64,000 nucleotides of DNA from the NCBI RefSeq assembly GCF_003096275.1, contig NZ_QENQ01000001.1:1149923-1213922 (forward strand), in the 5' to 3' direction. The stretch's first letter is position 1, and each line of letters starts with the position of its first letter. Below, piece by piece: positions 7,113 to 16,403 of this stretch. This DNA comes from Sphingomonas pokkalii. Its GTDB lineage: Bacteria; Pseudomonadota; Alphaproteobacteria; Sphingomonadales; Sphingomonadaceae. The notes beneath the pieces were generated by a model that saw only the letters and a list, made by a program, of their open reading frames with translations, was not told the origin of the DNA and searched no databases. Position numbers and translations under genes: made by a program.

Positions 7113-9074
7113 ATGGCCGAGGATCCATTCGAGCTATGGTTGGGGCGGGTCGGCGCGGATCGCCCGTTCGCGCACCAGCTTCGCAAGGCGACCAATCTGG
7201 CGGGCGGGTCGGTGCGATCGTCGGCCGCCCGCGCCCGGCATTTCGATGGCAGCAGGATTGGGCGCGGTTCGGGCGTCGGCCGGGTGCTCGGGGCGTCCGA
7301 TCGTTTTGCCGGAATTCGCACGCGCCGCGTCGTCGTGAAGGCCCGCTTCGTGAAGCTGGCAGGGAAGGGGGCGAAGGGCGCTGCCGCGCACCTGCGGTAT
7401 CTGCAGCGCGACGGCACCACCCGCGAGGGCGGACGCGGCACGCTCTATGCCGCTGACCATGATGTCGCCGACGGCAAGGCATTCCTCGAACGCGGCGTCG
7501 ACGACCGGCACCAGTTTCGCTTCATCGTCGCGCCCGAAGACGGCGCGCAGTACGAAGATCTAAAGCCGCTGGTGCGGCGCTGGATGGCGCAGGTCGAGCA
7601 GGACCTCGGCACGAAGCTCGACTGGGTGGCCGTCGACCATTTCAACACCGGTCATCCGCATGCCCATGTGTTGGTGCGCGGGGTCGACGATCGCGGCCAG
7701 GATCTGATCATCGCCCGCGAATATATCAGCCGGGGTCTCGCCGCGCGGGCGGCGGAGCTGGTCAATGTCGACCTCGGGCCGCGCACCGACCGCGAGATTT
7801 TCGAGGGCCGCGAGCGCGAGGTCGGCCAGGAGCGGTTCACCAGCATCGATCGCAGGTTGCTGGCTGGGCGCGAGGCCGACGGGCTGGTGTCGTTCTGGCA
7901 TGGCGACCACGTCGAGCAGGGGCTGCGCGCCGCGCGCCTCGGCACGCTCGCGCGGATGGGACTGGCGACCGTCGAGGGGAAAGGGCGCTTCCGGCTCGCC
8001 GACGACCTGGAGGCCACGCTGCGGGCGATGGGCCGCCGAGGCGACATCATCGCGGCGATGCACGTGCAGCTGAAGGCGCGTGCGCCCGAGGTGCATCCGC
8101 AGGACTATGCGATCTACGACCCGGCCGAGGGCAAGCCGCTGGTCGGCCGTGTCGTGGCGACCGGGCTGGCTGACGAGCATCGCGACCGCCATTACCTGAT
8201 CGTGGCCGCGACCGACGGGCGCAGCCACTATGTCGAGCTGGGCAATCGGTCGCTCTCGGAAGTGAGCGAGCGCCCCGAGATTGTGCGGGTGTCGCCGGTC
8301 ATCGCTGGCATCCGCGATGTCGATCGAACGGTTGCCGAGGTCGCTGCCGCCAACAACGGCATTTACAGCGTCGACGGGCACCTGCGCCATGATGCCAGTG
8401 CCAGTCAGCGCTTCGCCGAAGCCCATGCCCGGCGGCTGGAAGCGATGCGGCGGGGAGGGGGCGAGGTCGAGCGGCGTGCCGATGGCAGCTGGAAAATCGG
8501 CACCGATCATCTCGACAAGGTCCTGACCTTTGAACGGAGGGCGGCTGCGGCACGGCCCGTCGAGATCGAAGCGCTTGCCGAGCGCCCGGTCCTGGAACTG
8601 GTCCGCCACAACGGCGTGACCTGGCTCGACGAGCAGCATGTCGCGAAGGAGCCGGAAGCGCTGGGCGGCGGGTTCGGGGCACAGGTGCGGCAGGCATTGG
8701 TGCTTCGCCGCCAATGGCTGATCGAGGAGGACCTCGCTTGGCGCGACGGCGACGCCGTCCGCTTCCGCGCCAATTTGCTGACCGAGCTCCGCCGCCGGAA
8801 ACTGCGACAGGTCGCGGATCAGCTCTCGAAGGAAACGGGGCTCGGCTATGCCGAGCATCGCGGTGGCGCGATTGAGGGTACCTATCGCAAGGCGGTGCAG
8901 GTCGGCGCCGCGAAATATGCGGTGATCGAGAAATCGCGGGAATTCACGCTGGTGCCTTGGCGGCCGGTGCTGGAAAAGCAGATCGGCCGGACCGTTTCCG
9001 GCATCGATCGCGGCGGTGCGATCAGCTGGACATTTGGGCGCCGGCGTTCGGGTCCGGAGATCGGCGGGTTCTGA
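7113..9074 (+). CDS. VirD2-type relaxase (DUF3363-like)
   Basis: The protein has 653 residues. The relaxase core contains VAVDHFNTGHPHAHVLVRG, with the HxHxH metal ligands at H181, H183 and H185, preceded by KGAKGAAAHLRYLQRDG (about residues 85-101). The long C-terminal part is rich in charged residues, as in the DUF3363 relaxases of alpha- and betaproteobacteria. It would nick oriT and pilot the DNA strand. The start at 7113 (MAEDPFELW) is preferred over an earlier in-frame codon at 7005, which would extend into low-complexity sequence. No coupling protein or type IV secretion genes are in the window, so the element looks mobilisable rather than self-transmissible. Confidence 0.9.
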   Translation: MAEDPFELWLGRVGADRPFAHQLRKATNLAGGSVRSSAARARHFDGSRIGRGSGVGRVLGASDRFAGIRTRRVVVKARFVKLAGKGAKGAAAHLRYLQRDGTTREGGRGTLYAADHDVADGKAFLERGVDDRHQFRFIVAPEDGAQYEDLKPLVRRWMAQVEQDLGTKLDWVAVDHFNTGHPHAHVLVRGVDDRGQDLIIAREYISRGLAARAAELVNVDLGPRTDREIFEGREREVGQERFTSIDRRLLAGREADGLVSFWHGDHVEQGLRAARLGTLARMGLATVEGKGRFRLADDLEATLRAMGRRGDIIAAMHVQLKARAPEVHPQDYAIYDPAEGKPLVGRVVATGLADEHRDRHYLIVAATDGRSHYVELGNRSLSEVSERPEIVRVSPVIAGIRDVDRTVAEVAAANNGIYSVDGHLRHDASASQRFAEAHARRLEAMRRGGGEVERRADGSWKIGTDHLDKVLTFERRAAAARPVEIEALAERPVLELVRHNGVTWLDEQHVAKEPEALGGGFGAQVRQALVLRRQWLIEEDLAWRDGDAVRFRANLLTELRRRKLRQVADQLSKETGLGYAEHRGGAIEGTYRKAVQVGAAKYAVIEKSREFTLVPWRPVLEKQIGRTVSGIDRGGAISWTFGRRRSGPEIGGF

Positions 9075-9149
9075 GAGTCCCCAAAGAGGTACCGGGATTC
9101 ACCAGCCAGGACCTGTAACGGAAGCGGGAACAGGCGGATTCTGCACCAC

Positions 9150-9575
9150 ATGCAGACGCGCAAGACCCGCCACCAATTCTATCTTCCCGACGAGCTGTCG
9201 GCGAAGCTCGACGCGATGGCTGCGCAGCCGGGATCGTCGAAGACCGCGATCCTGACCGACGCGCTGACCGCCTGGTTCGATCGCCGTGCCGGCCATGAAC
9301 TCGACCAGCGCTTCGGCGCGCGGCTCGACCGCCAGAACCGCGCCGCCGACCGGATGGAGCAGAAGCTCGACTATCTGACCGAAGCCCTCGGGCTCTTCGT
9401 CCGCCACCAGCTTACCCTCACGGCGCACCAGCCGGCCTTTGATACCGAGACGCAGCGTCTCGGCCGGCTTCGCTACGACGCCTTCGTCGAGCTCGTCGGT
9501 CGAGCAATCGCCCGGGGCGACACGAACAACCGCATCGCCAACCGTCAATCCCCAGAACTGGGGAGGGACAGATGA
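9150..9575 (+). CDS. CopG/ribbon-helix-helix regulator
   Basis: This 141-residue protein begins RKTRHQFYLPDELSAKLDAMA, a typical ribbon-helix-helix strand plus first helix, followed by GSSKTAILTDALTAWF as the second helix. The C-terminal half (RMEQKLDYLTEALGLFVRHQL) is helical and could multimerise. It lies 75 nt after the relaxase and overlaps the next gene (ATGA). In relaxase operons such proteins usually act as oriT-binding accessory proteins or autorepressors. That role is inferred from context. Confidence 0.8.
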   Translation: MQTRKTRHQFYLPDELSAKLDAMAAQPGSSKTAILTDALTAWFDRRAGHELDQRFGARLDRQNRAADRMEQKLDYLTEALGLFVRHQLTLTAHQPAFDTETQRLGRLRYDAFVELVGRAIARGDTNNRIANRQSPELGRDR

Positions 9576-10030
9576 AGGAGCGTCCCATGCGTCCTACGCT
9601 GAGCAAGCCGAACACCGACCTGTCGCCCATCACGCTGCGGATTGCTGATGCCTGCCGTATCACCGGCATCGGCCGGTCGAAGTTCTACGAGCTGATTAAG
9701 GCCGGCGAGATCGGGGTGATCAAGGTGGGGGCAATCACCCTTGTGCCTATGACCAGCATCGATGCGTTGCTTCAGCGTGGCGGTCCCACCGCAGGCGACG
9801 GCGCCCGGCCCCCCTTAGCCGAGGTGATGCACCCGTTTCTGGCCAATGCCATTTTGACGGCGAGCCTTGCCTCGACCCCCGAGGCGGTTCGTCGCGAACT
9901 TTCGTCGTCGGACGAGGGACGGCGGAGGAAAGCAGAAGACGGCGTTGTCGAGCGTATGATTTTGGCGCTCTATGATCGAGACGACGGGGCCGGCGTGGAT
10001 CGTTCATCCCCCCTCACGCCCTCTCGCTGA
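9572..10030 (+). CDS. Helix-turn-helix protein, excisionase-like DNA-binding domain
   Basis: The 152-residue product has an N-terminal AlpA/excisionase-type winged helix: SPITLRIADACRITGIGRSKF followed by YELIKAGEIGVIKVGAITLVP, about residues 19-60. A variable C-terminal tail follows. The ATG overlaps the stop of the ribbon-helix-helix gene, with GGGAGGGA upstream. It could be a recombination directionality factor or regulator of the element. An ATG five codons downstream (9587) also has a ribosome site (AAGGAG), so the first residues are uncertain. Confidence 0.75.
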   Translation: MKERPMRPTLSKPNTDLSPITLRIADACRITGIGRSKFYELIKAGEIGVIKVGAITLVPMTSIDALLQRGGPTAGDGARPPLAEVMHPFLANAILTASLASTPEAVRRELSSSDEGRRRKAEDGVVERMILALYDRDDGAGVDRSSPLTPSR

Positions 10031-10251
10031 GATAGTATTGGCTTGGGCCTCTGCTTGGAACATTCGTAGAGCTGACATGCGAGATAGAATGAATTTGGGA
10101 CTTTTCTGCCGTTCGTCACAGTGACCGGGGGCGTCGGTTTGCGCCAACACCGGCCATTCGCACGTTCGGCAGTGCGCAAAATCTACTTCTTCTAGGCTTT
10201 TTGGATCCTCCGCTAAGACGGAGTGAGTTTATACGAGAATATTGTTAGATC
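10031..10251. other. Gap before the IS630-type insertion
   Basis: No gene, repeat or recognisable site is seen here, apart from the TA (10252-10253) that served as the insertion target of the adjacent IS element. Confidence 0.5.
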
Positions 10252-10253
10252 TA

Positions 10254-11305
10254 GAGCGGTTTCCACTCATTCCGGTTCGTAGCCGCACGAGCTGAAGTAG
10301 TTGGCGCATTCGGCGGGCTGAAAGATGTCGACGAGCCTGCCGATCAAACCCCACAGCCCGTTGACAGTTCGTTCGCCCGCCTTGCGCAGCATGGCCTTGA
10401 GGCGGGAGAAGGCCTTTTCAATGGGATTGAAGTCGGGGCTGTAGGGCGGGAGAAAGCGGAGGGCTGCTCCGGCCGCTTCGATCCGCTCTTTCACGGCGGC
10501 CCGCTTGTGGCTCGAGAGGTTGTCCATGATGACGACGTCGCCGGGCCGCAACTCTGGCACCAGGACCTGCGCCACATAGGCTTCGAACCAATCGCCGTTG
10601 ATCGGCCCGTCCAGCACCATCGGCGCGACCATGCCGGTCATGCGCAGGCCGGCGACCAGCGTTGTGGTCTTGCGATGGCCATGCGGGAAGCCCATCCGCA
10701 ATCGCTCGCCCTTGGCGCAGCGCCCGTGGCTGCGGGTCATGTTTGTCGCAGTCCAGGTTTCGTCGATGAACACGAGGCGTTCGGGCTCGAGATCGATCTG
10801 GCCGTCGAACCAGCGCTGGCGTTGCCTCAGGACGTCGGGACGGTCTTGCTCGATCGCGTGCCCGGTCTTTTTTTGCGCGTAATCCCGTGACGGACGAAGA
10901 AGCGATGCACCGTGCCGATCCCGACCATGGCACCGCGCTCGATCAACCGCACCTGAACCTCCGCCAGGGTCATGTCGCCCTGCTCGGCGATCAGTGCCCG
11001 GATGAAGTCGCCGTGCGCTTCGATCTTGCCCGAATGCCGGTCGCCGCCGCGTCGCTTGGCCACGGCACGGCCATGTTCCAACGCAAGACGTCGCCAGCGG
11101 ATCGCACTCGACACGCTGACACCAAAGCGCGCCGCCGCGGCACGGCAGCTCAGGCCGCCGTCAATTGCGGCGACAACCCTGTCTCGAAGGTCCTGTGAAA
11201 GCGTTCGCGCCATCCATGCTGGCCTCCTGCCACCAGCAGGAAGCGTGAATCACATCACGCCGCAAATGGGAATCCCCGACGACTCAGATCGTGTGGAAAC
11301 CGCTC
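10254..11305. mobile_element. IS630-family insertion sequence, complete
   Basis: The element is 1052 bp. Its ends are the inverted repeats GAGCGGTTTCCAC and GTGGAAACCGCTC. It is flanked by the TA dinucleotide duplicated as target site (10252-10253 and 11306-11307), the hallmark of IS630/Tc1-mariner transposition. It carries one transposase read in two frames on the minus strand. The intact ends and clean target duplication suggest a recent insertion. It separates the relaxase module from the defence-type cluster. Confidence 0.93.
10267..11213 (-). CDS. IS630-family transposase (two frames joined by -1 frameshift)
   Basis: The first frame (11213 down to about 10827) encodes the HTH DNA-binding part (MARTLSQDLRDRVVAAIDGG). 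The second frame encodes the DDE catalytic part with the three acidic residues in LVFIDETW, VIMDNLSSHK and NPIEKAFSRLK. The frames join at a run of seven A on the minus strand (10874-10868), a standard slippery site: a -1 shift converts ITRKKRPG into KKKTGHAIEQDRPD and continues uninterrupted. Programmed frameshifting at such a run is common in this family, so the gene is probably functional. The fused product would have about 313 residues. Confidence 0.88.
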
Positions 11306-11446
11306 TAGGTGCTTGGGAAAAATATGAGATGACACCAGAACCTGAATTAAAAGAAAGCCAGTCATGGCATGGGCGTTGTTTGTACACGCCACGAGGGAGA
11401 TCCCGCCTGATCTGCCCGCCGAGTCAAACGGGCGTAGCGGGGTCGT

Positions 11447-12667
11447 TCATTTGAAAAACGCGTTAAGAAGTTCGAAATCGAGTTGCTGAACTTTGTCGAC
11501 CGGGCTCAGATATTTCTCCATCTCGGCGAAAAGGCCGGGGATATCGGCAAGCTGGGCGTCGGTGTAGATCAGCGCATAGACGCCATGCTTCTTGAAATAT
11601 GCGCGAAGCTTATCTGCCTCCTTCTCGAAATTGGCTTTGGCTTCTTCGTTTATCTCGGCCTGTGTCTTTGTTTTTATTCCTTTAAGCTGACCGTGGGTTG
11701 ACCAAGGCGAAAGCTCGAAACCGACCTTTTCCATCGTGAACGGGTTGATGATCGTGAAGTCGAGGCGATAGCCGTGCTTGGCATCCTTGCCGCCATAGCG
11801 AAATTCCGGGATGAGGAGCGGCACATGCTCGGGCTCAGGTGCCGCGCGCACAAAGTCGATATAGTGCTGGGCGATCGCCCTCTCATACGGCGAGCCTGAG
11901 GCGCGCACCAAAGTGTTTTTGAAGAAGGCAAGATAGGCCTCGGTGTCGGCGAAGCGGATCGGATCCTCGTCGCCGTCGACGACAAGGCCCGATGCGAGCA
12001 CATGGCCGATCGTCCAATAACGCTTGGGGAAGTGCCGGATCTCGCTGCGGTCATTGACCCACTCGCCCTTGCGCCAGGTGGGGGTGATGAACAGGCCATA
12101 ATGCGCCTTGTTCTGGCCGATCCAGATCATCGACTCTTCGAGCTGCGGACGCATCCGCGAATATTCGTCGAAATGCTTGAGGTAGGAACGCTTGAGAAAC
12201 AGTGCAAAATATTTCTGTGCGATCTCAGAATTCTTGAATCGCTCATAATTTTCGCGATGAGTTTGTGCGCCCCATTGCGCCTTAGCTTCGTCAAAGCCCT
12301 TTATGTAGAGCGAAAGGTAGGAATCGGGTGAGAGTATTTGCGCATGGTGAAGGTCCATGAATTCTGCCGCCTTGCCCCCGATTACCGCGTTGAGCGAAGC
12401 CTCGGTCTTCCAGCCGGTTTCAGCCAGTACCTGGTCGACCATCGAGCGCAGTTCTTCAGACATCTTCTTGATGATCCGGTTGCGCTCGGTCTTGCTCGGA
12501 TCGCGCGGTTTGGGAGTCTTCTTTGGTCCTGCAGCCGCCTTCGCAGAAAGCTTCGCAGCAGCCGGGCTAGTCACCGCAGGCTTGGTTGCCTTAGACGGAG
12601 GCGACTTAACAATTTTCTTCGGATTAGGCTTGTTCACGAGCGTTTTGCTGGGCGTTTCTTTCGGCAC
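11447..12667 (-). CDS. Putative nuclease-like protein of the SIR2-HerA cluster
   Basis: The product has about 406 residues if the GTG at 12667 is used, which has GAGAGA upstream; a longer frame opens at a TTG at 12760 without a ribosome site. The N-terminus is a Lys/Pro/Ala-rich, basic, probably disordered tail (about 60 residues). The C-terminal domain contains GGKDAKHGYRLDFTI followed by VGFELSPW. This resembles the beta-hairpin of PD-(D/E)xK nucleases (D then E), but the usual lysine is replaced, so catalysis is uncertain. It is the last gene of the minus-strand defence-type cluster, 234 nt after the HerA gene. Function is unknown; the nuclease idea is inference. Confidence 0.6.
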   Translation of the reverse strand: MPKETPSKTLVNKPNPKKIVKSPPSKATKPAVTSPAAAKLSAKAAAGPKKTPKPRDPSKTERNRIIKKMSEELRSMVDQVLAETGWKTEASLNAVIGGKAAEFMDLHHAQILSPDSYLSLYIKGFDEAKAQWGAQTHRENYERFKNSEIAQKYFALFLKRSYLKHFDEYSRMRPQLEESMIWIGQNKAHYGLFITPTWRKGEWVNDRSEIRHFPKRYWTIGHVLASGLVVDGDEDPIRFADTEAYLAFFKNTLVRASGSPYERAIAQHYIDFVRAAPEPEHVPLLIPEFRYGGKDAKHGYRLDFTIINPFTMEKVGFELSPWSTHGQLKGIKTKTQAEINEEAKANFEKEADKLRAYFKKHGVYALIYTDAQLADIPGLFAEMEKYLSPVDKVQQLDFELLNAFFK

Positions 12668-12901
12668 GTCGGGACTGTCTCTCTCGATTCTCCATCTTAG
12701 GCCAGACGTTATATTTCCGCTGCGGCGAGCGCTATAGGCGATTGCGGGTACTCGCCCCAACGTCCGTTGACCCGATCTCGTCCGACATCACCTCTCCGCT
12801 CAAAGAGCGGCTATCAGCCCGTCGATGGCCCAGCGCGCAAGGCGGCCTTCAGACCGCGCATACTGATCGCCAAGTGAACTTGCCGAACTTCCCGCTTAGG
12901 A

Positions 12902-14998
12902 TCACGCGGGCGGCTCGCCAATCCAGTCCTGCACGAGCGCAGGCCAGTCGATCACGCGCAGACTCTTGCCGGTCCACACGTCCCAGAAATCAGGGTCTGA
13001 AGATTGCGGTCTATGTTCCTCTGCCAGTTCGTCCATTTCGACCAGCAACGGGATCGGCGTCGCCCAACCAAGAAGCACGGCCTGACGCGATGGCAGACTG
13101 GGAAGCTCCTTCAGCAGACCAGCAACGTTATCCGGAACAAGGCGTGCGACCAACGCCTGGTCAAGGTCATTCACGATCCGATGAAGCAGGAAGGTGTTGC
13201 ACTGGGCAAGGATGGTTGGCGACAGTTCGGACGGTCGCTGTGAAGATAGCATGAGGCCCAGGCCGAACTTTCGTCCCTCACGCGCGATCTTTTCGAACGT
13301 CTCGCGGCAGAGTTGCGCGGGGTTTTCAGGAACGCCCTCATCGTTCCCGCCGCGGCGAACGAAGCTATGCGCTTCTTCCAGGACCAGCGTCGTGGGCAGC
13401 GGCCTGCCGTCCGGATGCAGCCGTCTGTAGCGCTGCAATGCCTCGAAAGTCAGTCGGCCGAGCACAGCGACAACGATATGGATGATCTCGGAGGGAACGA
13501 GCGAAAGATCGATGATCGCCACCTGACCGTTCGCCGACGCGTTGCTGCCGACTAAGTCGTCTAGCCAAGTATCGAAGCTGATCTGCGGTTCGCTGCCGAC
13601 AACCTGCCCGAGCCGGGGATCCGCCATCATTCCCCGGATTCGCATCCCAAGCGTGCTGATGAAGCCCGCAAGTCCGCCCCCTTCGGTCGCGGCGATCCGC
13701 TCGAGGTGATCCGGCAACATCTGTACGTCGAAGGGGATCGGCGCATCCTCGGTGATTTGCGCGGCCGCCAAGGCATCCTCGACCTGATCGAGGAATGATT
13801 GCAGGGCAGCCTGAACAGATTCAATTTCCTCGACAGAGAAGCTGTTGAACCAACCATTGTTTCCGCGACGATTATTGGCGACATCTCGAATGGTCGCGGC
13901 AATGTCGGTGAGCATTGCCGCAGCGTTGCCGTCGAGCCGCGCGCTCATCGCGTCGCAATCCGCCGCCATATTGTCCATCAGGTCCCCGCATTGGCGTCGT
14001 GGCCCGGCATCGCCCGCAAACGCCGCCGGTCCGCGCGCGAGCAAGGCATCGACCAGCAGCCTGTACGAGTAGATGTGCCGCCGAACCAGCGCCTCCGCCG
14101 GCACGCCGGCGATATTGCCGCTTTTCAGGTCACGAAGGGCTTGGAGCAATAGCGGTCGCTGCGCGCCCGGGCGGGCGAACGACACCGCCGTCCATTCATG
14201 GCCGTTCCAGAGCCAGGCCGGCAGGCGCAACGCTCGCTCACCCTTCTGGTCGTCGACGGGTGGCACGCGGAACAGCCGGACATTGCCAGCGCGATCGGCG
14301 AACGCTTTGGCGTATTCCCCATTGGGGTCGAGAATAATGAACCGAGCGTTGGGCCCTTGAGCCGGGTTTGTGAGCGCAGTTTGCGCGGCGTCGAGCGACC
14401 ATCGGATTAGACCTGCAACCGAGCAGGACTTGCCGCTGCCGGTATTACCGAGCACAGCGACGTGTCGCCCAAAAATCTTGTCAGGGTCGACCATGATCGA
14501 GGTGTTTGCGGCAAGCGGCGAAGAGCCGATCCGGACACGGCGATCCTTGTCCTTTGCACCGACAATGGCTGCGATCTGCTCGGGCGTCGGTATGAGGATC
14601 TGATCGCCGACAGAGGGAAAAGCGACCACGCCGCGGCTGAGGTCGTAAACGCTGGCTCCTGCTCGGCGATCGCGGCGCACGGTCAGCGTGCCAATCGGAG
14701 TGAGCGTCATTTTCCGCAGCGGAAACGGCAGGTCGATGAGGCCGAAGTCCTTCAGCCCCGAGCGTTTTGGATATGGCGAGCGCTCGATGCCGATCCAGGT
14801 GACATAGGCCACCGTCGCGCCAGCCTCATTGGGTATCAGAACATAGCTGTTGAGGCGGGGAAAACTGGTCGGCGTACCGGTATTGAGTGCGGTTGATTGT
14901 GGCGCATCGAGATCTAGGAGGACGCGGATTTCGTCGGACGAGATGGACTCGACCGTGCCGATGACCAACTCGGACAACCGCTCGATAGGAGACCTCAT
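12902..14998 (-). CDS. HerA-like ATPase (DUF87-type, HAS barrel)
   Basis: The protein has 698 residues. An N-terminal HAS-barrel-like region (LVIGTVESISSDEIRVLLDL) precedes a HerA/FtsK-type ATPase domain with Walker A GNTGSGKS (residues 184-191), Walker B with acidic pair in LVLEEAHSFV (about residue 545), and a C-terminal arginine-containing SSQRPSELSPTIL. HerA proteins form hexameric rings and act as DNA-translocating motors or regulators of partner effectors. Its ATG overlaps the SIR2 gene stop codon (ATGA), so the two are made together, as in SIR2-HerA antiphage systems. Confidence 0.9.
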   Translation of the reverse strand: MRSPIERLSELVIGTVESISSDEIRVLLDLDAPQSTALNTGTPTSFPRLNSYVLIPNEAGATVAYVTWIGIERSPYPKRSGLKDFGLIDLPFPLRKMTLTPIGTLTVRRDRRAGASVYDLSRGVVAFPSVGDQILIPTPEQIAAIVGAKDKDRRVRIGSSPLAANTSIMVDPDKIFGRHVAVLGNTGSGKSCSVAGLIRWSLDAAQTALTNPAQGPNARFIILDPNGEYAKAFADRAGNVRLFRVPPVDDQKGERALRLPAWLWNGHEWTAVSFARPGAQRPLLLQALRDLKSGNIAGVPAEALVRRHIYSYRLLVDALLARGPAAFAGDAGPRRQCGDLMDNMAADCDAMSARLDGNAAAMLTDIAATIRDVANNRRGNNGWFNSFSVEEIESVQAALQSFLDQVEDALAAAQITEDAPIPFDVQMLPDHLERIAATEGGGLAGFISTLGMRIRGMMADPRLGQVVGSEPQISFDTWLDDLVGSNASANGQVAIIDLSLVPSEIIHIVVAVLGRLTFEALQRYRRLHPDGRPLPTTLVLEEAHSFVRRGGNDEGVPENPAQLCRETFEKIAREGRKFGLGLMLSSQRPSELSPTILAQCNTFLLHRIVNDLDQALVARLVPDNVAGLLKELPSLPSRQAVLLGWATPIPLLVEMDELAEEHRPQSSDPDFWDVWTGKSLRVIDWPALVQDWIGEPPA

Positions 14999-16296
14999 GC
15001 GGCACCGCCCTGTTCAGCCGGCGCATCCGCAGCCGGTGCCGCGACGATAACCGGGACTTCGGTGAAGGCCCGGTTCTTCAGGAGCTCCGACATCCGTCCG
15101 GTAATATAGTCAAGCGCGGGCTTTGGCAGATAGTCGTCGACCAGACGCTGAAGGCTTCCGAAATGTCGGCCAGCAAGGAGGCTGACCTGGGCTGGCCGGG
15201 TCAGCGCAAGGAACCCCTTGATGCGATCATCGAGATCGAACGCGATGATAACGAGATGCGCAGATGGCACCGACAGCATGTCGAGGAGCACCCGGTTGAT
15301 GTGATCGTCACCAAAGCCGTAGCCGTAGGTGACGACGACGGAATTTGGCCTGCACGTCGCAGAAGCGAAATCTCGAAACAACTCCGCATAGGGGTATTGA
15401 GTCGTCTCGACGTCTTTCGCCGGATTTGGATAGATCATGACAGTATCGACGGGAGAATCCGGAAGGCTTGGATGATCTTCCGCCGCCCCAAAGGGAGTCT
15501 CGGCGCGATAAATGCGCCGCGTAGCCTCGTCGAAGCGCCAATCGAGACTGCCGTGCAACTTCGTCAGGCGAACGACGCCTTCCATGAAGCGCGGTTCACC
15601 ACGGATTCCCGGCGGATTATAGTGATAGTCCAGCTCGATGCGAGTGTTGCGAAACAAGGGGCGCAAGGTGCCTACGAACCGATCGATGATGCGCAGGCCG
15701 GCATCGTCGCACCCGCGTTCGATCAGTCGGTCGTAATTGGTCGTAAACACGTGCAGCCGCTCGCGTGATGCCGCACGGCTGGCGAAGCTCAGAAGAAAGG
15801 ACTGGAGCATGGCGGAGGCTGGCGCGCTGTCGGCGTCGGCGATGCCCCGTTCGGTCGCGAGGAGCGAATAGAGAAAGGTCTCGATTGCAGAGTTGATGTC
15901 GGAACGGACGGATTTCGCAGCATCCTTATCGATGATGTCGAGCCCGTCGAGCACGGCAATGGCGCTGCGCAGCTGATCCTCAATATTGGCTTCGCCGCGT
16001 CCCATCTTCTTGGCGCTGGCGGCAGCATGATCCATGATTGCCTTGGCATGGGGCGAAGTGCCAGCAGCCACATCCATTCCCGTTGCGGGTACCCCCGCCG
16101 CGAACGCGACAGATGTCGTGAATCCGCTGCCGAGCAGCAGGTTGAGATGCTCTGCCTGAAAAACCGCAGATAGCCAGGGCTCGATTCGGCGACGGTGCAG
16201 CGAGACGAACTGATCGAGCTCATCCGCGTCCGTCGGGATGTCGTCAAAGGTCTCATTTGAAGCTCCCACCCGGTAGCCGTGCGCCTTCCACTCCAT
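14995..16296 (-). CDS. SIR2-like NADase-type protein
   Basis: The protein has 433 residues with the SIR2_2 features: LLLGSGFTTS (GSG at residues 56-58), VFTTNYDRL (N187), RLTKLHGSLDWRF (H248) and a C-terminal VTYGYGFGDDHINRVL. N187 and H248 are in the positions of the NAD-hydrolysing residues of defence sirtuins. Proteins of this class deplete NAD+ on infection. GGGGGAAAGT precedes the ATG. It is directly coupled to the HerA-like ATPase and follows a large NTPase gene by 107 nt. The role in defence is inferred from the SIR2-HerA pair. Confidence 0.9.
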   Translation of the reverse strand: MEWKAHGYRVGASNETFDDIPTDADELDQFVSLHRRRIEPWLSAVFQAEHLNLLLGSGFTTSVAFAAGVPATGMDVAAGTSPHAKAIMDHAAASAKKMGRGEANIEDQLRSAIAVLDGLDIIDKDAAKSVRSDINSAIETFLYSLLATERGIADADSAPASAMLQSFLLSFASRAASRERLHVFTTNYDRLIERGCDDAGLRIIDRFVGTLRPLFRNTRIELDYHYNPPGIRGEPRFMEGVVRLTKLHGSLDWRFDEATRRIYRAETPFGAAEDHPSLPDSPVDTVMIYPNPAKDVETTQYPYAELFRDFASATCRPNSVVVTYGYGFGDDHINRVLLDMLSVPSAHLVIIAFDLDDRIKGFLALTRPAQVSLLAGRHFGSLQRLVDDYLPKPALDYITGRMSELLKNRAFTEVPVIVAAPAADAPAEQGGAA

Positions 16297-16403
16297 ACTT
16301 TCCCCCGACCTGTATCAATGAAGCTGTGCCATAACTGACCCGGTCAACCGAGACGCCGTAAGCTCCATTCTCCGCTGGCTCGGTCACGGTTCTTCGTACC
16401 CTC

